Assembly (NCBI GenBank): GCA_027257055.1
Contig: JAPVLO010000519.1
Location: forward strand, 496,001-560,000
Origin: Cephalopachus bancanus
Taxonomy: Eukaryota; Chordata; Mammalia; Primates; Tarsiidae
Direction: 5' to 3'
Length of the DNA stretch: 64,000 nucleotides
Shown: positions 59,680-64,000 of the stretch, piece by piece
Position numbering within the stretch: the stretch's first letter is position 1
How the letters are laid out: every line of letters starts with the position of its first letter
Program-made: the position numbers and the translations under genes
The notes under the pieces: generated by a model
The model's database searches: none
What the model saw: only the letters and a program-made list of their open reading frames with translations
Told to the model about the DNA's origin: nothing

Positions 59680-59962
59680 AGTCAGATTCTCACTCTGTAA
59701 CCCAGGCTGGAGTGCAGTGGCACACTCATGGCCACTGCACCCTCTACCTGCAAGGCTCAGATGATCCGTCTGCCTCAGCCTTCCAAGTAGCTGTAACCAC
59801 AGGCATGTGCCACTACATCCAATTAATTTTTTGAGTTATTGTAGAGACAAGGTCTTGCCATGTTGCTCAGTTTGGTCTCGAACTCCTGAGCTCAGGCAAT
59901 CCTTTCACCTCTGCCTCTCAAAGTGCTGGGATTACATGCTTGAGCCACAGTTACCAGCCCTG
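59677..59962 (-). mobile_element. Old AluJ-like SINE, minus strand
   Basis: Antisense dimeric Alu: 'gagtcagattctcactctgt', 'cccaggctggagtgcagtgg' and 'aaagtgctgggattacatgc'. It is diverged from the young SINE family. Confidence 0.85.
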
Positions 59963-61875
59963 TATGTGGAGATCCTATTTTCCCAGCATCATTTATTGAC
60001 GAGATTGTGCTTTCCCCAATGTTTGTTTTTGGTACCTTTGTCAAAAATCAGTTGGCTATGGATGCGTTGATTTATTTCTCATTCCCTATTCTGTTCTATA
60101 GGTCTGTGTGTCTATTTTTATGACAATACTATGCTGTTTTGGTTACTGTAGTTTTGCAATATATTTTGAGGTCAGGTGGTGTGATGTCTTCAGCTTATTT
60201 TGTTTGTTTGTATGTTTGTTTTTGCTCAAGGTTGCTTTGTATATTCAAGATCTTTCATGGTTCCCCAAAATTTCAGGATTATCTTTTCTATTTCTGTGAA
60301 TAACGTCATTGGTATTTTGATAGGAATTACATTGAATCTGTAGATTGCTTTGGGCACTAACAATATTAATTGTTTCAGTCTATGAACATGGGATATATTT
60401 CCATTTATTTGAGTTGTCTTCAGTTTCTTTCATCACTGTTTTATAGTTTTCAGTGGTAAACTATTTCACCTCTTTGGTTAAGCTTTCTCCTAGGTTTCTT
60501 ATTTTTTCTGTAACTATTAAAAATGGAATTATGTTCTTGATTTTTTCAGACAGTTCACTATTAGTGTCTAGAAATACTTCTAATTTTTATATGTTAATTT
60601 TGCATCTTGCAACTTCAGCATGTTAATTTATCAGTTCTAAAATTTGTTGATGAAGTCTTTAGGGTGTTCTATATATAAATAGGATTATACCATCTACAAA
60701 CAGAGACACCCTAACTTTCTAATTTCAAATTTGAATGCCCTTTATTTTTCTCTGTTCTGGCTTGAACTTCCACTGCTATGGTAAATAGGATAGTAAAAGT
60801 ACGCATTCTTGACTTGTTTCAGATTAGAGAAAAAATTTTCAACTTTTTCCCATTTAGTATGATTTTAGCTATGGATTTGCCATATATCACTTTTATTATG
60901 TTTAGGTACGTCCTATAACTAATTTGCTAATTTTTATTATGAATACATGGTTACATTTTGTCAAATACTTTTTTCTGTCAATTGACATGATCATACGGTT
61001 TTTGTCTTTCTCTCTGTTAATGTGTTATATCACATTTATTAATTTGTGCATATTAAAGTCCTTGCATTCCTAGGATGAATCCCACTTGATCATAGTGAAT
61101 AATATTTTTAATATGTTGTTCAATTAGTTTGCTAGTATTTTGTTAAAAACTTTAGCATCTATGTTCATTGAGGTTATTGGCTTGGAGTTTTATTTTTTTG
61201 TTGTGTCCTTTTCTGATTTGGGTATCAGGATAATGCTGACTTCAAAATAAGTTTGGAAGTATTTCCTGTCCTTCAATTTCTTGGTATAACATAAGAATTG
61301 TAATTAATTCTTTAAATGCTTGGTAGAATTCATCAGTGAAGCCATCAGGTCTTGGACTTTTTTATGGGAAATTTAAATTGCTGATTCAGTTTTCTCACTT
61401 TTTATCGGTCTGTTCAGATTTTCTATTTTTTCATAACTCAGTCTTGATAGGTGGCATGTGTCCCACAATTTATCTATTTCTTCTAGATTATTCAATTTGT
61501 TGACATATAATTGTTCATATTAGCCTCTCATGATCCTTTTTATTTCTGTTATATCAATTGTAATGTCTACTTTTTCATCTCTGATTGCATTTATTTAGGT
61601 CTTTTTTTCTTTTTTCTTAGTCTAAAGTTTTGCCAATTTTGCTTATCTTTAAAAAAAATTCAACGCTCTGTTTTGCTGATATTTGTATTGTTTTTCTAGT
61701 CCCTTATTTTATTTATTTCTTCTCGAATCTTTATTATTTCCTTCTTCATATTAATAGTGGATTTAGATTGTCTTGCTTTTATGTCCTTGATATGCATTTA
61801 TTTGAGATTTTCTTTTCTGATGTAGGCATTTACTACTATAAATTTCTCTCTTACAACTATTTTCTTTTCCTTTTT

Positions 61876-62035
61876 TTGAGTCAGTATCTCACTCTATTGC
61901 CTGGGCAGGAGTGCAGTGGCATGAGCACAGCTCACTGCAATCTCAAACTTCTGGGCTCAGACCATCCTCTCACCTCAGCCTCCTGAATAGCTCAAACTAT
62001 AGGTTTGTGCCACCATGTCTGGCTAATTAATTTTG
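61876..62035 (-). mobile_element. Old Alu half (AluJ/FLAM-like), minus strand
   Basis: 'gagtcagtatctcactctat', 'gcaggagtgcagtggcatga' and 'ctcacctcagcctcctgaat', ending at 'catgtctggctaattaatt'. Only one arm, inside the old L1. Confidence 0.8.
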
Positions 62036-62555
62036 TTTTCTTCCTACAACTATTTTTTTTCTGTATCCTATAAGTTTTGGAATGTTGTGCTTCAATTTTC
62101 ACTTTCTTCGGTAAATTTTTAAAAGTTTTTAAAATTTTCTTCATTGACCTACTGACTCTGTAAGAGCATGTTATTTAATTTTTATGTATTTGTATAGTTT
62201 CCAATATTTTTCCTGTCGTTGATTTCTAGTTTTATACTATTGTGATAAAAAGATAATTGATTTAGTCACTATTTAAAAAAATTTGATAAGATTTGGTTTG
62301 TGGTCTAACATATCCTGGAGAACTTTCCATGTGCAGTTAAAAAGAATATGTATTCTGCAGCTGTCGGATGGAATGTTCTGTAAATGTCCATTAGGTCCAT
62401 GTGATCTAGAATGTGGTTTAAATGTGATATTTCTTTGTTTATTTTTTGTCTAAATGATATGTCCATTGCTGAAAGTGGGATGTTGAAGTCCTCTTACATT
62501 ATTGTGTTGTTATTATTATACATGGTACAGTCTATCTCTTAATTTAGCTATAATA

Positions 62556-62755
62556 ATATTTTCTTTATTTCAATAATTTCAGAGATACAAATAGTTTTGG
62601 TCTTGGCTTTAAGTGTACACACCACCCACCTATACATATTGTACCCAGTAGGTGATTTTTTGACTCTCCACCCATTTTCCCCTTCCGAGTCTCCAGTGTC
62701 CATTATACCATTCTCTATGTCTTTGCACATTTAGATATATTGATATTTGCTTTAT
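62556..62755 (-). mobile_element. Short L1 3' end inside the old L1
   Basis: An antisense L1PB/L1MA-like 3' end ('ataatttcagagatacaaat', 'ttggctttaagtgtacacac'). It is flanked by atattttctttat (62556-62568) and atatttgctttat (62743-62755), a 13-bp TSD with one mismatch. 174 bp of element. Confidence 0.8.
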
Positions 62756-63344
62756 GTATTTGAGTGATTTGATCTTGGGTGTGTATGTATTTACAAAGGT
62801 TATATCCTCTTGCTGGATAGATTTGTTTATCATTGTATAATAGCCTTCTTTACCTAATTTTACAGTTTTTGACTTAAGGACTATTTTATTTGCTGTAAAT
62901 GTAGCTACTTGTGCCTGCTTTTGACTTTTATATGCATGGATTATCTTTTTTCTTTCCCTCATTTTCAGTCTATGTGTGTCCTTATAGGACAAATGAGTCT
63001 TTTGTAGGCAGCATATAGTTGGGTCTTATTTCTTGATCTTTTCAGCCACACTATGTCTTTTAGTTCAAGAATTTAACCCATTTACATTCAAGGTTATTAC
63101 TGATTGCTAAGGACTTGCTCTTGCCAATTTGTTAATTGTTTTTGGTTGTTTCATTGATCCTTTGTTACTATGGTGCCATGGTTTGATTTCTTTCTCTCAA
63201 TTGATTGTGTATCTACTTCAATCTCTTTCTTTGCACTTACCATGGGGATAACATAAATAGTTTTGTAGTTATAATAGACTTTTTTAAGCTGATACATTTA
63301 TTTGTATAAAACTATTCTAGATTTTACCTTCCCTCACCACAATT
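62756..63344 (-). mobile_element. Old L1, ORF2 start / ORF1 side, minus strand
   Basis: The old L1 resumes: 'atcttgggtgtgtatgtatt', 'atatcctcttgctggataga' and 'gtctatgtgtgtccttatag', then 'taacccatttacattcaagg', the antisense ORF2 start. Confidence 0.8.
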
Positions 63345-64000
63345 TATTTATTTAAATTTTTTTTTTGATTGAATAGGGGTACAATTCAGGGTTAGGTAGA
63401 CAAATGTTCATTATGCAGGTACCCTTGTTGATGAGGTGTACGCCTCTCTCCCCTAGCAGTTTCCCACTGCTACCAACTCTGCCCCCCCAGAAGTTTTCTA
63501 CTACTGCCAATCCCTTTCTTGTAGTATTGTCATAGTTGTTCAATGTCCACTTATGAGTGAGAACATGTGCTACTCAGTTCCTTTTTTCTGTGATAGATCG
63601 CTCAGTATTATAGACCCTAAGTCCATCCAAGTTGCTGCAAAGTTCATAATTTTGTCCTTCTTTATGTCTGCATAATATTTCATCGTGTATATATATGTAC
63701 CACATTTTTAAATCCAGTCCTCTTTTGATGGGCAACACAGTTGGTTCTATGTTTTTGCTATTGTGAATAATGCTGCAATAAGCATGCATCTACTGGTATA
63801 TTTTTCATGGGGTGATTTGAGTTCCTCCAGTTATATTTCCAGTAGTGGGTTTGCAGGGTCGTATGGGAGGTCGATTTTTAGATCTTTTAGGAATCACCAC
63901 ACTATTTTCTGAAGAGGTTGTACTAGTTTGAATTCCCATCAATAGTGTAGAAGTTCTCCCTTTTCCCTGCATCCTTTCCAGCAACTGTTGTTTTTTGAGT
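63345..64000 (-). mobile_element. Type A L1 3' end, minus strand, runs off window
   Basis: A poly(T) run and antisense type A 3' UTR ('ggggtacaattcagggttag', 'gtacccttgttgatgaggtg') pass into the ORF2 C-terminus (reverse frame 63789-63574, with MWYIY and the LDGLRVYN region). Cut off by the window edge. Confidence 0.9.

Larger units (their letters stand above)
59581..62555 (-). mobile_element. Old L1 (L1MA-like), continuation, minus strand
   Basis: The old ORF2 continues from the break at 52505: 'tatatggtaagagttggggc' joins 'ggagttgatt' to restore the usual antisense ORF2 text. It then runs through RT ('cagcatcatttattgacgag' at 59985, 'gtcaattgacatgatcatac' near 60980) into the endonuclease region (about 62300-62500, 'tattctgcagctgtcggatg'). 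It is interrupted by a (GT)n/Alu pair and an Alu fragment. No long frame remains. Confidence 0.85.

Noticed and set aside
1..64000. CRISPR arrays, operons, riboswitches, bacterial promoters or prophage
   Set aside because: Base composition and Alu/L1/L2/MIR content are those of a primate nuclear genome; no regularly spaced direct repeats were seen.

Overview
This is a repeat-dense stretch of a primate nuclear genome. I find no host protein-coding gene, RNA gene or exon that I can defend. Every long coding-like stretch belongs to decayed LINE-1 (L1) retrotransposons. The organism is inferred from repeats. The young 7SL-derived dimeric SINE has a head reading GCCGGGCTCGGTGGCTCAGCC on the minus strand and a characteristic left border 'gagttggagtctcactctg'. 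It is not a typical anthropoid AluS/Y. It also lacks the right-arm signatures I know from lemur and galago Alu. Older AluJ/FLAM-like copies and L1PB/L1MA-like 3' ends are present. A tarsier is my best guess (about 0.6); another non-anthropoid primate is possible. All family names come from memory and were not checked against a repeat library.

Layout. (1) 1-21.3 kb is an L1 block. It holds L1-1 (+, entering from the left edge), full-length L1-2 (+, 7157-13600) and full-length L1-3 (-, 13856-21301, carrying two SINEs). L1-2 and L1-3 form a head-to-head inverted pair with their 3' ends about 240 bp apart. (2) 21.3-46 kb is older, mostly non-coding DNA with ancient relics: L2 and MIR fragments, MaLR/MLT1-type LTRs, a pogo/Tigger-like DNA transposon relic inside an L2, one likely solo LTR of an old endogenous retrovirus, one young SINE, two short 5'-inverted L1 insertions and several microsatellites. 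(3) 46-64 kb is a nested L1 block on the minus strand. An old L1 (51.2-52.5 kb, resuming at 59.57 kb) was split by full-length L1-4 (52.69-59.57 kb), whose tail holds another L1 fragment. L1-4 has a SINE in its ORF2. A further L1 runs off the right edge.

Two younger L1 lineages coexist. Type A (L1-1, L1-3) and type B (L1-2, L1-4) differ in the 3' UTR and in where ORF2 stops. All ORF1/ORF2 copies are broken by stops, frameshifts, SINEs or lost catalytic residues, so none looks autonomous, although FADD reverse-transcriptase motifs survive in L1-1, L1-2 and L1-4. Several insertions keep readable target-site duplications (TSDs), so much of the order of events can be reconstructed. The best structural observations are three independent twin-priming (5'-inverted) L1 insertions, one of them a nested insertion splitting an L1 ORF2 near its start codon. 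I found no novel biological system beyond this retrotransposon architecture.
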